From the NCBI RefSeq assembly GCF_963678635.1, contig NC_087065.1, positions 78,501,396 to 78,565,395 on the forward strand: a DNA stretch of 64,000 bases, read 5' to 3'. The notes under the pieces are model-generated. The model searched no databases. It was not told where the DNA came from and saw only the letters and a program-made list of their open reading frames with translations. Position numbers and translations under genes: made by a program. Below, piece after piece: positions 27,906 to 38,900 of the stretch (position 1 is its first letter; each line of letters begins with the position of its first letter). The DNA is from Symsagittifera roscoffensis. Taxonomy: Eukaryota; Xenacoelomorpha; Acoela; Convolutidae.

Positions 27906-28564
27906 GAAATCGGTTTGAAGTTTTTGAGTTTAATTTCAAGCGAGTTAAAGAAGTGAACAAGCTTATTATAGAAGGAGGAGACTTGAAACTTTAGTTCTAC
28001 TCCAGTGAAATTATTGTTTGAACTAAAAAACTTTAAAAACAGTTAAACAATAAATTTCCTTAAATTTTAGTTTGAACTTTTTTTTTGCAGAAATTGCTTT
28101 GATTTTTTGAATAATTTTAAAATATATATTTTTTCATAACAGAGCTTGTTACTAAAGATACCTTGTAAGTCATTTTGAAATATTTTAAGCCCTGAAGCTT
28201 TCAAAAAAACGACTTAACAAAAATTTAGTTACAAACGGTTTTGTCGTTTTATACCACATAAAAACACTCATTTTTCTGGAAGTTTCAGGTCTTCAAACAT
28301 TTCAAATTGGCTAATAATGTATCATTGAAAGTCTATTTTGAAAAAAAAACTAGGAGTGTAGGTGGAGATTTGGGAATATCGGATATCATTTAGAATTAAG
28401 AGAGACTGTTCGCATTCGAAAAGACATAACTTAAGTTTGATAACTGGAAATGAGAATAAGCAAACGGAGCACTCATTGAGAAAAAAAATTAGCTCTCATT
28501 GAAAAGAGAGTTCAAAAAATTCCTCAAGGATTCGGCTCTCATTTTTCCATCTTTTGTCAAGTTT

Positions 28565-28782
28565 TCAAAAAGTGCCTAAAAATGACTCAAAAACGGCAAA
28601 TAGAGGGTCCAGTATTTGTTTATCGATTTCGGATTGCTCTAGGTTTCGGCATAACTCAAAGATTTCGTCACGTTTGCTCTGAAAAAAAAAAGAATTTGAG
28701 TAATATTTTGACTTTTTATCCTCCTTTTTATCATCCCTACGAGTCGGTTTAATTGCTTCATCATGTCTTGGATTGACAGGTA
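28565..28782 (-). CDS. Last two exons of a host gene (helical C-terminus)
   Basis: Exon 28782-28741 follows an acceptor (TTGTCAG) and ends CGACTC|GTAGGG. A 62-bp intron with a strong polypyrimidine tract leads to exon 28678-28565, which ends in TGA. The spliced frame reads YLSIQDMMKQLNRL then SKRDEIFELCRNLEQ and QILDPLFAVFESFLGTF, a heptad-like amphipathic helix. The first of these exons has a paralogue ending with the same donor context at 32194, and the second has a decayed copy at 29030-29090, so this is one member of a locally duplicated family. Upstream exons were not identified. Confidence 0.55.
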
Positions 28783-29029
28783 CTGACAATTGACAATAAT
28801 TTTTTCGATTTTTTCTCTAAATCTCTAAATTTTTTATTGGCTTGGATCAGATTTAAAGTTATTTTACAATTTTCTCGGTATAAAAAAACCGGCGTATTTT
28901 CATTTTAGTCTACTTTGGAGCAAGTGTAACAACATGTTCTAGTTAAGCAATCCATCATATAGTTTTTCGCACAAATCTTTTAGTTTTCATTCAAAAGTTG
29001 TTCAAAAACGACATGTTTCGCTATGAATT

Positions 29030-29090
29030 GTTTGCCGATTTGAAATCACTCTAGGCTTCGGCAGAACTAAAAAGTTTCGATATAGCTGAT
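29030..29090 (-). pseudogene. Decayed copy of the 28565-28678 exon
   Basis: After an intact TTTTTTTCAG acceptor, the minus strand aligns base for base with the exon starting at 28678 (shared CGAAA, TTCTGCCGAAGCCTAGAG versus TTATGCCGAAACCTAGAG). The matching frame now carries TAG and TGA stops. It represents a duplicated exon that no longer codes. Confidence 0.55.
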
Positions 29091-29602
29091 CTGAAAAAAA
29101 ACTGAAACGGAATTATGGTGTACTACAGTTTAATACTAGCAAACTTAAGCCGTACATTTTATTACCTAGTCATTGACTACTAACTAATTTAAGTTCACAA
29201 CAATTTAACTCCTATTCTGTAACTTAACACCAAAATTAACTCCTTGTCTCAAATACTATCACACCAAAGTTAAATTCGCAAACAAAGCACGCATCACGAT
29301 GAAAAACTTGCTTTGATTCAGTTATACATGCTGCATTGAGACTTCCTAAATTACTTAAGACTCTTATCGACAAGTTCGTATTTTGTTTTAGACGTTTCTT
29401 TGACGTATTTTTAATTAAGAAACCCGTTTATGCTAATTCATTATAACTTGAGGTAATTTTCCTGACAAATAAATAATTCTGCTGTCCTCAAGTGATAAAC
29501 AAACGCAAACTGCAAATACAAAATTCGGTTGAGTCGTCTTTTGAACTCACATGTTCATCTAAAAACAAGCCAATTTTATAGCGTCCGGCCACGAGTTTTA
29601 TT

Positions 29603-29815
29603 TCATGCATAAAAATGTCGAGCGTCTGTCATCACAGAAAACAGCCAACTGATGGTGCGTTGAAAGCATAACCAAGACATTTCACCAAGAAAATAAGATT
29701 CCCGAAACGTTATCAACCATATAAAAGTTCTCAGCGAGAGATTTAACCCAACAGTCGCAGTTTCGATTGGGCCGCTCAAGTTGCCCTCCAACAAAAGAAA
29801 AAGTGATTCAAACGG
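29603..29815 (-). CDS. Possible terminal exon, 70 codons, stop abutting AATAAA
   Basis: It follows an acceptor-like TGCGCGCAG and reads PFESLFLLLEGNLSGPIETA, then TFIWLITFRESYFLGEMSWL, to HFYA and TGA (29603-29605). The hexamer AATAAA (29597-29602) directly follows the stop, a compact 3' end consistent with tiny intergenic spacing. The composition is less AT-rich than the flanks. No domain is recognised and no earlier exon was found. Confidence 0.35.
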   Translation of the reverse strand, partial: PFESLFLLLEGNLSGPIETATVGLNLSLRTFIWLITFRESYFLGEMSWLCFQRTISWLFSVMTDARHFYA

Positions 29816-30294
29816 CTGCGCGCACAAACGTTACCCACCACAGTTGCGCGAACTTTCGAGAACACCGAAATTTTTGTAAGTTTTATCCGGTATGACTGTT
29901 GACTAATTGATCGATAGCAAATCAATTTGTACAGAGACCCCAAAATGATAAGAGTTCTGGAAAAATCATCTTTCTGGTTAGCCGATGGAACCTTAAAAAG
30001 TTCTATCAGCTATATTCAATTCATGTTAGTGTATCTGGAATTGCATCAGCTTGCATTTACGCCTTCCTTCTCAACAAATTCAAAAAAAAAACATTTAATC
30101 ACTTTTTGCAGACTTTTTTTAAGCTCCCTACTGTCGGCCTGAAAAAGTTATGTTAGGTTTTGAGCAAGCTGCACTTCAGTTTTTCTTTAAAAAATCGCAG
30201 GAGCTCAATTAACGGATTTTTCCATCTCTTACAGAATTACATGAGAAAGTTCAAGTGAAAGGGTCCGAAAGTGTCCTAGGAAATGAATCAAGAT

Positions 30295-30714
30295 TTAGCC
30301 CTGTTCTTCAAAGACTGGCCTTCCCTTGCATTTCAGTACAAAGTAAGATTGGCTACGCCTATGATATGATCGTTTAGGAAATTCAGATTGCATGAGACAG
30401 AAATTGTTGAGAACCCGAAAAAAATGAAAAAACTGATGTGTTGGTAGTTTTGTATGTAATTTGGCTCTATCTATACAAAAAGCATAGTGCCAAACCGTGA
30501 ATCTTTTTTTCCCACCCTTCTTTTGGAACCAGCGAGTTAGGCCCGTGAGTGGAATTGCTAGAACAACCAATTCTGGCCAAAGATGGTGTTTCGGCATCCA
30601 ATACTGCTTCAGCAGAGCCCACCCAAATATGGGGAAAAAAGTGAGCAGCCCGCACAAAGACGCCTCCGTACAAGAACCAAAATTATTTGATGCATCGTGT
30701 GGCCATAAATTCAC
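30295..30714 (-). CDS. Possible membrane-protein exon, product unknown
   Basis: An open frame of 139 codons ends in TAA at 30295, just after FVLKCKGRPVFEEQG. It contains two hydrophobic stretches near the N-terminal side (LCGLLTFFPIFGWALL and ELVVLAIPLTGLTRWF), followed by basic KKGGKKRF, which is the look of a short hairpin membrane segment. The first codon is not a secure start, so upstream exons are likely. I do not recognise the family, and the AT-rich second half could be partly intronic. Confidence 0.35.
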   Translation of the reverse strand: MNLWPHDASNNFGSCTEASLCGLLTFFPIFGWALLKQYWMPKHHLWPELVVLAIPLTGLTRWFQKKGGKKRFTVWHYAFCIDRAKLHTKLPTHQFFHFFRVLNNFCLMQSEFPKRSYHRRSQSYFVLKCKGRPVFEEQG

Positions 30715-30879
30715 AACAAGACAGCTAAAAACAGGATGAAGCCCTGGAAATTCTGACTGCCTTTTAAGGTCTAGGGAGCAGTAAGAACATGAAAAAGCTA
30801 AACGTAAGAAAATAAATATATACTTTTTATTTGAGATCAGTGTAAAATCGTATCACGCCAAAACAAGTACAAATTGATA

Positions 30880-30998
30880 GATTTCGCTCCTAGTAACAAA
30901 TTAATTACGGCAAATACGCTTCCTTCAACCAATACTGTAAGATTTCGCTCCTAGTAACAAATCAATTACGGCAAATAAGCTTCTTTCTACCAATATGG
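30880..30998. repeat. 61-bp tandem duplication
   Basis: GATTTCGCTCCTAGTAACAA begins at 30880 and again at 30941. The two units differ at a handful of positions. Confidence 0.85.
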
Positions 30999-32124
30999 AG
31001 CAGATTAGATGACCGCTTACGTGCAAATAGCGCGAAATATATCGCGCGTATTATGTTCCTAATTGGCCAAAAGGCAACATTTAAATCCCATAATTTTGCA
31101 AAAAGTTTCCACTGATGAAAAGTCTTTTCTAGTTCAAGCTCAAGACAACAATCTCTTCTGAAGGAAAAAAAAAATTCGTCGAAAAGGGCTAGTTCTTGAT
31201 CGTCAAGAAGGGCTTCTTTTGTCAGAAGAAATAGAAAAACTCGAGCAAAAATATTCAGTAATTTTCGTTAGGAAAGTCAAAACAAGAAGAAAAATCACAG
31301 TGTACTGAAGGAAAAAGAAAAAAAATAAGGCCCGCTTCCGACGACTATACAGGTTTGTACTTTTTCAGAGCGCTTTCTTGTTTGTGTTAAGCCAAAGTAA
31401 AATTTGTCCTTTCTCGGTTTTGTCATCCGTATCATAAAAAATCAAACTTTACTCCTACTTAAACTTTTGTCAGCAGTTTTCGAAAAGACGTTCCCTTGCA
31501 TACTCCCGGAAAACGTAACTAAAGGCCAAAATTTTACACGTGGACTACAATTCAATCCCGGGACAATTGTCTTTGATTTCAGGATGCTAGGTGGGGACTA
31601 GGCGCTGGCTAACCCTGTAGTTTTGCATTTATGCGCCAACAATTCAAGAAAATTGAACAAACCATTCGGGTTATAAAATTAAATTCGAGAATAATTCTAA
31701 AATTGAAGGATTTTTAGCTTTTTGGCTTTGTTTAAACTTTTTTCTTAATTTTTCTGCACTGGCTTAAAATGTCTGAAAATTCACATCAGTTTTAGTCAAA
31801 GAACGTTGAATTCATTGCAGGCCCCTAAAATTTGTTGAAATATTCCTCATTGTTGGTTCGAGTGATTTTAACAAACAGAATTATTGGCCAGGTCATTTTC
31901 ATTCAAAACTTACGCAAATTAAGTAGCGCAAAATTCTCTGGCTGTAAATGGCCAAATATTCCTGCTTTATTCCTTGATGTTAACCAAAGACCCCTTTGAA
32001 GTAAGTTCTTTTTTCATTTTGAATTAAAACGTAGTCAAATTATGGAAATAGTTTTAAAATGTAGTGGTTTTTAATTGCTAAGGCAACAAAAATTAGGGAG
32101 TGAATTTTTATGGTGTTAATTTGT
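30999..32124. other. Intergenic or intronic, no supported gene
   Basis: AT-rich, with homopolymer A/T runs. A 65-codon plus-strand frame at 31404-31601 lacks an ATG and splice context and is not accepted. Confidence 0.4.
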
Positions 32125-32193
32125 TTAGAGTTGAAAGTGTGGAAACCGAATTATGTTAGTGTGAATTTTAATCCTACTTTTTATCATCCCTAC

Positions 32194-32517
32194 GAGTCGG
32201 TCCGATTGCTTTGTTTTGACTTGGAGGTTGATGCAGGCGAGAGCTTCCCAGAAGTTGAACGATGCTACCTTCAGAGCCAGTTTCTCAGTCTCGTCCACGT
32301 ATGAATTCTGAAGAGCAGCGAGCGCCTCACTTTCAGCCCCACACTCCTCATCCGAGTTTTCAATCAGAGGCTCCTGATCTTCGTCTAATTGGAACGACCT
32401 AGAAGCAAAGTCATTACCTACCAGGCCCCCAGTTTCAGTCAAAATAATCATTTTTTGTAGATAACTAACTGTTTCTAAGAAAAGGGGAAATAATTTAACC
32501 AGAGAGGTGCGCTTCAT
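32194..32517 (-). CDS. Host exon paralogous to the 28.7-kb exon
   Basis: ATG at 32517 opens MKRTSLVKLFPLFLETVSYL. An acidic stretch follows (DEDQEPLIENSDEECGAESE), then a helical part (LAALQNSYVDETEKLALKVA), ending VKTKQSDRL at donor CTC|GTAGGG (32193). The last exon bases and the first 16 intron bases match the exon ending at 28741, and both end in phase 0. It therefore looks like a longer paralogue of that gene. A possible short intron (GTAGGTAATG to TTCTAG, near 32400) would remove a few residues. The next exon was not found. No family is recognised. Confidence 0.5.
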
Positions 32518-33670
32518 TTTAACTAATTTCTCTTAAAAATTCTTCAGAACATTGCAATCAATCAATATTAAGCATCAAAACGCACAAAAAAATATTTGGC
32601 TCGTTTTTAAGTTTCACGCTAGCGCTCTTTATTTCCCTTGTATTTAATGATTTGAAAGTCTCAAAGGCAATTGCCAAGAGTATTTTTATGTGATAAAACG
32701 ATAACGCTTTTTTCACAAATATAATTTTGGAGTTTTCATGTAGGGATTTTCTTTTTTCTTCGAACAAAATTTGAACCAACAACTTTTGGCAATTTTCTTT
32801 ACCTCCTCTGAAAACATTGTTACGCAGAGCTCATTCACAATTAATCATGACCCTGTTTAATTATTTCGCAGTCACTTTGGCAGGCACTAATTCAGTCATT
32901 ATTTTCCCCTCTCAGTTTATAGCCCCGCAACCCCCTGAACATTCACACTGAAAATTCCAACAAAATCGATTTTTACAGATGAAACTCCAGTAAGGGATGC
33001 GCATGTTTGAATGGCAAAAATGTCTTAGTGATCAGGCGCCGGTCTGCGATTTTCTAGAGTGGGGAAGCGGACTTTCATATTTTTTGAAACTTTTTATTGA
33101 CTTTTTTTAGGCTGACCGGATTGATTTTCCGAACGCCCCAGAACATTATAAAAATTGAAAAAACAGGTTAAAAATGCCCCTTGAAAATAAGTATTTATTG
33201 GCGCCTCAGGAACTTTTTGAAAAACTTGGCCGACAAGGTATAACATAAAATAAAACCAAAAGTTTTCCATTACTGGGACATCGATCTAACAGTTTGCTTT
33301 TCTGTTCTTTTGTTGCGGTTTTTTTTCGATTTCTGAGCATCGGAAAAGTGGCACTGTCCATAGGTTGTTACTTTAAAGTTTTTTTTGCTGATACCTTATT
33401 TGTGCATGAATGACTGAACTTTGTAGACTTCAAAGGATTGCGTCTCTAGGTTCATTATCTCTCTCTTAACGACGCCGTAAATTGGTCCCGTGGGTGGTGA
33501 ATTCAGCGGGATGACTGAGATTCACTACTATCCACAGTCTCATAAGGGTTAACTTGGTGCAATTGTACTGTACTGTACTATGTTGCTTGCCCCATTTTGT
33601 CACTGCTCTTGTGGTTGTATCGCTCGCACTCACGATTGATCGCAAGATTTCCCAATAATTTCTATTTCAG
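32518..33670. other. Intergenic, no supported gene
   Basis: AT-rich. A 74-codon minus-strand frame at 32558-32782 has no start or splice support. The words TACTGTACTGTACTA (about 33567) form a short simple repeat. Confidence 0.4.
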
Positions 33671-35010
33671 ATAGTTAAAAGTCCAAATACAGAAGGGTCT
33701 GAGTGGCCAGAAAAGAATCTAATAATCTAATCACAAGAAAAGGGTTCGCAAATCATCTAAACGATTGCACGATTGCAACTCAAGTTCCCGTTAAAGCTGA
33801 TAAATAATTCTAAACTCTTGCTATCCTCAATAGCTCAGTCACTTATCTCTCACTCTTGAAAAATCAGTGACCTAAGGTGCTCACGCTCACTTGGGAGTAT
33901 TTCTATCATCACAAATGTCGAACCGTTTTTCAACTAACTTTTCTCACTAGTACCTAATTTTGTTCTTTTACTGATGAGAACCAACTATAAACCAACTTAG
34001 TACCAACTGATTTCTAACTAACAATCAGAACAAGCTGTTTGCTCTCAGAGCACATTTGCTCTGCGTAAGGGTGGGCACCCATTATTTTTTTGCTATGTTT
34101 GTCAACTTGGGTTTAAGTTATACTTCGAGTAATGATCAGCCCTACAAGTCCTGACATTGCTCTTGGTACCCTTTGCGCAAGAAGCTAACCAGAATAGGTT
34201 TATCATAGATAAGTCTAACTAACTTGAGCACATATGAAGTCCAGTTTCATCTCTAAACCAATTAGTATTTAAATAATCAATCGTCCGAATATTTTTTTTA
34301 AATATCCCGTAACCATCCGACCTCCCGGGGGTAGGGGAAAACCCTACTCATGAGTCGCTAACTCCTTCGATGTATCTAAAATTCCCATCTCTACACTATT
34401 CCAAAAAAGACCGTCTAGCTACCAGGGGAAAGTAGGGGTCAAGTTGTGCCAAAAAGTCAACTCCGAGGAGCTAAGTAATTATCCCGTCCGTTCATGTTAG
34501 TTGGAAGATTTTCTTCTCATGCCACACTCCTATTACTTTATGATCCCTTGAGACTATTTTCGTAAGTCTGGTTGAATTTCTATAAATAACTTAATCGCCA
34601 AGCTTAGCTTAACGTTATGTTTGCCAAGTCCACTCTAATTAGTTCCACTTCTTCTACATTACAACGCAAAAACTGTATCCCTCTGAGCTCCTGCTTCAGT
34701 TCATAATGGATAAGTTCCCTCCCAATCATAATTCAGGTGATTGATTCCCATTTTCAGCAGTTGTGGCTGGTAATAACGCAATCTTTCAAACATTTTCATG
34801 CAATTTTGTCCTTAAAGTCATTCAAAGACACCCCGGGACACTCGGGGTTGATTTTACCTATCCGGGTTTAGAATCCCATTGGGGTTTTATTTTTCAATTT
34901 CAATCTATCTCCCCCATTAAAATTTCTCAAGTCATCCCGGGGAAAGGCTATTAACACCGGAAGAAGTCCCCGGAGCAGTTTTAATCACGAAGGGTCTTTT
35001 TTGTGGTTAG
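33671..35010. repeat. First copy of a diverged 1.3-kb tandem duplication
   Basis: It shares ordered blocks with 35033-36310: GTCCAAATACAGAAGG, TGCTATCCTCAATAGCTCA, GACCTCCCGGGGGTAGGGGA, CCAAAAAGTCAACTCCG, GAAGAAGTCCCCGGA. The offset falls from 1362 to 1297 bp along the unit, showing accumulated indels. There is no ORF of note. It may be an old LTR pair or a simple segmental duplication. Confidence 0.8.
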
Positions 35011-35032
35011 TTGACGTCATAAAATCCGAAAG

Positions 35033-36310
35033 ATAACTATAAGTCCAAATACAGAAGGAATGGATGGCTAGGATACAACCTAAAAATCTAATCAAAGGAA
35101 AAGGGTCCGCGATTCATCTAAACTATTACACGATTGCATTTCAACTTACCGTTAAAGCTAACAAAAATTTCTTAACTCCTGCTATCCTCAATAGCTCAAT
35201 CAACTATTTCTTACAATTGAGAAATAAGTGACCTAACGTACTCACACTCACCTGGGAGAATCTCTATCCTCACAAAAATTGAACTAATTTTCAACTAACT
35301 ACGAGAAACCAACTACTCTCACTAGTGGCTAATTTTGTTCTCTCTTTTTTAAACTAACAATGCGAAACAACCTTCGCTCTCATAGCACAATTTTTCTACC
35401 TAAGCGTAGGATACCCGTTAACTTTTCGCCATGTTTGTCAACTTGAGTTTTGGGTATAGTTAGATTGAGGATCAGCTCTAAAAGTCCTGACAATTATTTT
35501 GGTACCCTTTGCTCAAGACTTTGAACATAATAGGTTCACCATAGATAACTCTAACTAATGTGTGCAAATACCAAGTCAAGTTTCATCTCTAAACCAATTA
35601 ATGTTTAACTAATCATGCTGCCAAATACTTTATTTTATTATTCCGTTAATGTTCCGACCTCCCGGGGGTAGGGGAAAACCCTTATCAAGGGTAGCTAACT
35701 CCTTCCAAGCATCTATAATTCTACACTGTTCCAATCCAGACTTTCTAGCTATCAGGAGAAAGTAGGGTCAACTTGTGCCAAAAAGTCAACTCCGGAGAGC
35801 TAAGTTTTTTTCCCGTCCGTTCATGTTAATTAGAAGACCTTCTTCTCATGCCATACACCTATTACTGTATGTTACCTTGAGACTATTTTTCTAAGTTTAA
35901 TTGAATTTCTTCAAATAGCTTAATCGCCAAGCTAAGCTAAATTTTAAGTTTGCCAAGTCCACTCTAATTAGTTCCACCCACTACTTCAAGAATACAACGC
36001 AAAAACTATATGACTTTGAGCTCCTGCTTCAGTTCATTACAGATAAGTTCCCCCATTCATAATTCAGGTGATCGATTCCCATTTCCATGCAATTTTCGTC
36101 ATAAACGCCTTAAGGTCATTCAAAGACACCCCGGGATCACCCGGGGTCAATCTTACCCATCCGGGTTCAAAAACCCATTGGGGTTTCATCCTCCAATTTC
36201 AATCTATATCCCATTAATATTTCTCAAGTTATTCCGGGGAAAGGCTATTAACAACGGAAGAAGTCCCCGGAGGAGTTTTTTCACGAGGGGTCTTTTTTGT
36301 GGTTATTATG
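35033..36310. repeat. Second copy of the diverged 1.3-kb tandem duplication
   Basis: Direct repeat of the preceding 1.3 kb. Near its end ACCCCGGG and CCCGGGGT (36128-36147) form a perfect 8-bp hairpin. The first copy keeps a similar but imperfect stem. Confidence 0.8.
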
Positions 36311-37294
36311 TTGTGTCAATTGCCGTCATAAAATCAATATTGGTTTGCTTATCGTCTTACATAAATTGCCTATTTTTGGTCAAAGGGTTGTTTTCCCAAG
36401 TGCTATGAACTTCTGGTCCAACTGTCAGATTTGTCTAGAATAATGATACAAGATGTACTTTATCATTACATATCAATTTTTAGCTCCCTGCATTAATTGG
36501 GGCCCGAAAAACGTCGGAGTGGGGACTATTTGCTCAGGGCATAACAACGGAAGTAGGGGTCCAGGGAGTTTGGGGTTCTAAACGCAAGCTTCCGTCAACT
36601 AGGTCTTTTACATACTAAATATTGGTCCCAGTCCAACTGCTAGTTACCGAATTCCAATAGGGCTTTTTGCACTTACGGGAATAGTTATCGCTTGCGCCAG
36701 GGGCCTGAGGGGTCCGGGTTTTTACATGCTTTCAAAGGGGTTTGGGAGTTTCATAAAATTAGATTGCTTAGTTTCCATGCGGGGTTGGTTTATCATATCG
36801 GTCCCGTCTTATAAGTTTCACCAGAGGAGGGACTATTTCTTTCCAGACTCGAATTTATTTTGGACTCGACCGTTGGTGTACTTTTTTTTAACTTATCGTA
36901 TTTATCAGTGAATACCAAGCTACCGAGTTTGGCGAAAAAAATTCGGATCCTACAAACTGTGATATCTTTTTAGTTAGAGTGCTCAGGATTCAGGGGCCAT
37001 TCACCAAATTTTTAGTCTTAGTGAGCCTAGGAATGCTTAAAAACAACATTTTTATGCTACAAAAATCCACCTGCGCTGCAAAAAAAAATACGGAATGCTG
37101 AGCATACAAAATTGTTTTTTTTTTCTAAACCAACCGTCCACTACCTCAGTCAAAAAACCTTTCACGCCATTGTAGACAAACCCATATAAATAGACATAGG
37201 TTAGAGGTTTATAACTTATGTCCTGTACTTGTTTGCCATCAGAGGCGTGAACAGGATTTGTTGATTTGGGTGAGGGTCGGTTTTTTTTATAATG
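36311..37294. other. Intergenic, no supported gene
   Basis: Includes a comparatively GC-rich part (36500-36730) without any sustained frame. Nothing else recognised. Confidence 0.4.
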
Positions 37295-37560
37295 TTAGTC
37301 AAAAATTTTGTAAGTGGAGCCTTCCGCATTTTTGGGTAGTATCTTAAGGCTATTACTTGTTACCATTGCTGACCTTATGGATGTGTGGTCGGATGATTTC
37401 CTTGACGGGAAGAGGGAAGTTTTGAGTAGGCTGCAATTGTGCTCTAGACTCTTGATGAGGAGTTTGCAGAACTTGTTGTCTGTGGAGCAGAGATCCACGA
37501 AGCCAATGTAGTGAGTCTTCCTACTGTACATTCGCTTCACCTGCTGCCAGTCCACTAGAT
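37295..37560 (-). CDS. Probable last coding exon of a host gene, product unknown
   Basis: It follows a clear acceptor (TTTTTTGTTCAG, 37572-37561) and runs open to TAA at 37295. The first 60 codons are GC-rich and well balanced: LVDWQQVKRMYSRKTHYIGF, then VDLCSTDNKFCKLLIKSLEH, four cysteines in the first half. The sequence around 37350 (CATAAG|GTCAGC) could be a donor, in which case the AT-rich tail is intronic. The family is not recognised. A related acceptor (GTTCAG|ATCT) starts the exon candidate at 38547, suggesting a second, diverged copy. Confidence 0.5.
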
Positions 37561-38079
37561 CTGAACAAAAAACTAACTAAGACAACAAGCAGCAAAAGAA
37601 AAAAAACTCCTTTCAACGAAAATATCTTGCGGAACTGAGAGTTTTTCGCTTTTGGCTAAATTCGATTATGAGGAGGATAGCCGGTTGCTGTGCAAGCAGC
37701 ACAGAGTATTCCGACCATATTAAAAAAAATACAAACAATTTTTTTTTCTTCAATTTATTGTTGTCTTTTGTGGTGGTGTGATGAGAGAACTACAAAAACG
37801 CGTTGAAGTGAGCGGATTAGGCAAAATTTACAACAACAACCAACTTTTTTGGGAAAATTTTAAATGGCAAGGAAGCGCTAAATGAAGCTACCACAACTAG
37901 TTCTGATTTTAGTGAAATCATTTTTTAGCTGAATTGACCAACTTTTATCAGTTTTTATATAACGAACCTTACTCGATTGCGTTACCTTACGATTGCGAGA
38001 AATTAGTAAAAATTGCAAAAATTTCAAACCAGTTTTTTTCGCTGCAACCTTTTTTAAAATTTTGTAATGTTTTTCAAAA

Positions 38080-38900
38080 CACGACTGAAAGGGCTTGAAT
38101 AATGTATATGACTCGATCCATATTAATCAACATTCGTGGCAAAAGCGGATTTAGGGGGCGAGGGGGGATGCCGACCCAAAGGGTCCAATTTTGTACTATT
38201 TTGAGATATCCATTTTTGGCTGAAATGTTTCTAAGGGCAGCATCGGCTTGTGCCAAAAATAACGATCAAGAATTTTAAACCTGTTTTTTGTCGATACTGG
38301 GACACTGCGTTGGAAATTATCTAATGTCGTTCGAATCACGGCTGAAAGGGCTTTAATATGATATTTCACTGAACCCATTCTGATGATTATTGATGGTACC
38401 TGATTCTGAGTCGAAAACAAAAAAGATATATAAACAAAGATAGCCGCTTAGTGTGCAAGTAGCACAGAACTTTTGACCATCGTATTTGAAAACACAGATT
38501 TTTTTTCAAATTCGGGTCGTTCTTTCTGTGTGGTGCTATAAGCAGATCTGAACAGAAAATTAGAACAAAGGCAAACTCGACTGTCAAAACGAAGTGGGCA
38601 AACTGAAAAACAATTGAAAAGAAAACAGTTTTTTAATTTATGAGTTTTTTGATTCGCAAAATGGCGCTAAAAACTCCAAAAACTACTTTTATTTGAGTAC
38701 ATCTCGGTTTTCACGGCTTAAATTAAGCATAAATAAGCTATTGCTAGCCTGCCCGCTCGCTTTATTTGCTCGAATTTAAATTAAAAAACCGAAAATTTTT
38801 GACATATCCTCTGAATCACGACTGAAATGGTTTCAAAATGATAAATCTCTTGGCTGGTTTTGATGGCTATTTGTGGTGCCTGATTTTGAATGGAAAACTG
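38080..38900 (+). repeat. Three further copies of the dispersed repeat family
   Basis: Copies at about 38080-38145, 38333-38420 and 38814-38900 share CACGRCTGAAAGGGCTT-like starts, a TGATATWTCACT-like middle and GGTACCTGATTYTGA-like ends with the two copies at 27.6-27.9 kb. Confidence 0.65.
38402..38547 (-). CDS. Possible exon with hydrophobic segment; diverged copy at 37.65-37.80 kb
   Basis: Acceptor TTCTGTTCAG leads into a frame ending at AATCAG|GTACCA. It includes a basic start and the hydrophobic run LSLFIYLFCFRL. The minus strand at about 37680-37800 is an alignable relative (shared GGTC then CTGTGCTRCTTGCACA, and GGCTATC), with its own hydrophobic run. Both copies may be exons of duplicated membrane-protein genes or parts of a larger repeat. 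Confidence 0.3.

Larger units (their letters stand above)
27484..28564. other. Non-coding stretch with dispersed repeat copies
   Basis: Probably intronic or intergenic. It holds two inverted-orientation copies of the repeat family also seen at 38.1-38.9 kb, and a perfect hairpin. A plus-strand frame at 27580-27642 starting MARNFVFGMFQIFFLFF ends at CAG|GTAGCA, which looks like a signal-peptide exon but is not otherwise supported. Confidence 0.4.

Noticed and set aside
31404-31601. 65-codon plus-strand frame
   Set aside because: No ATG, AT-rich composition, no splice signals.
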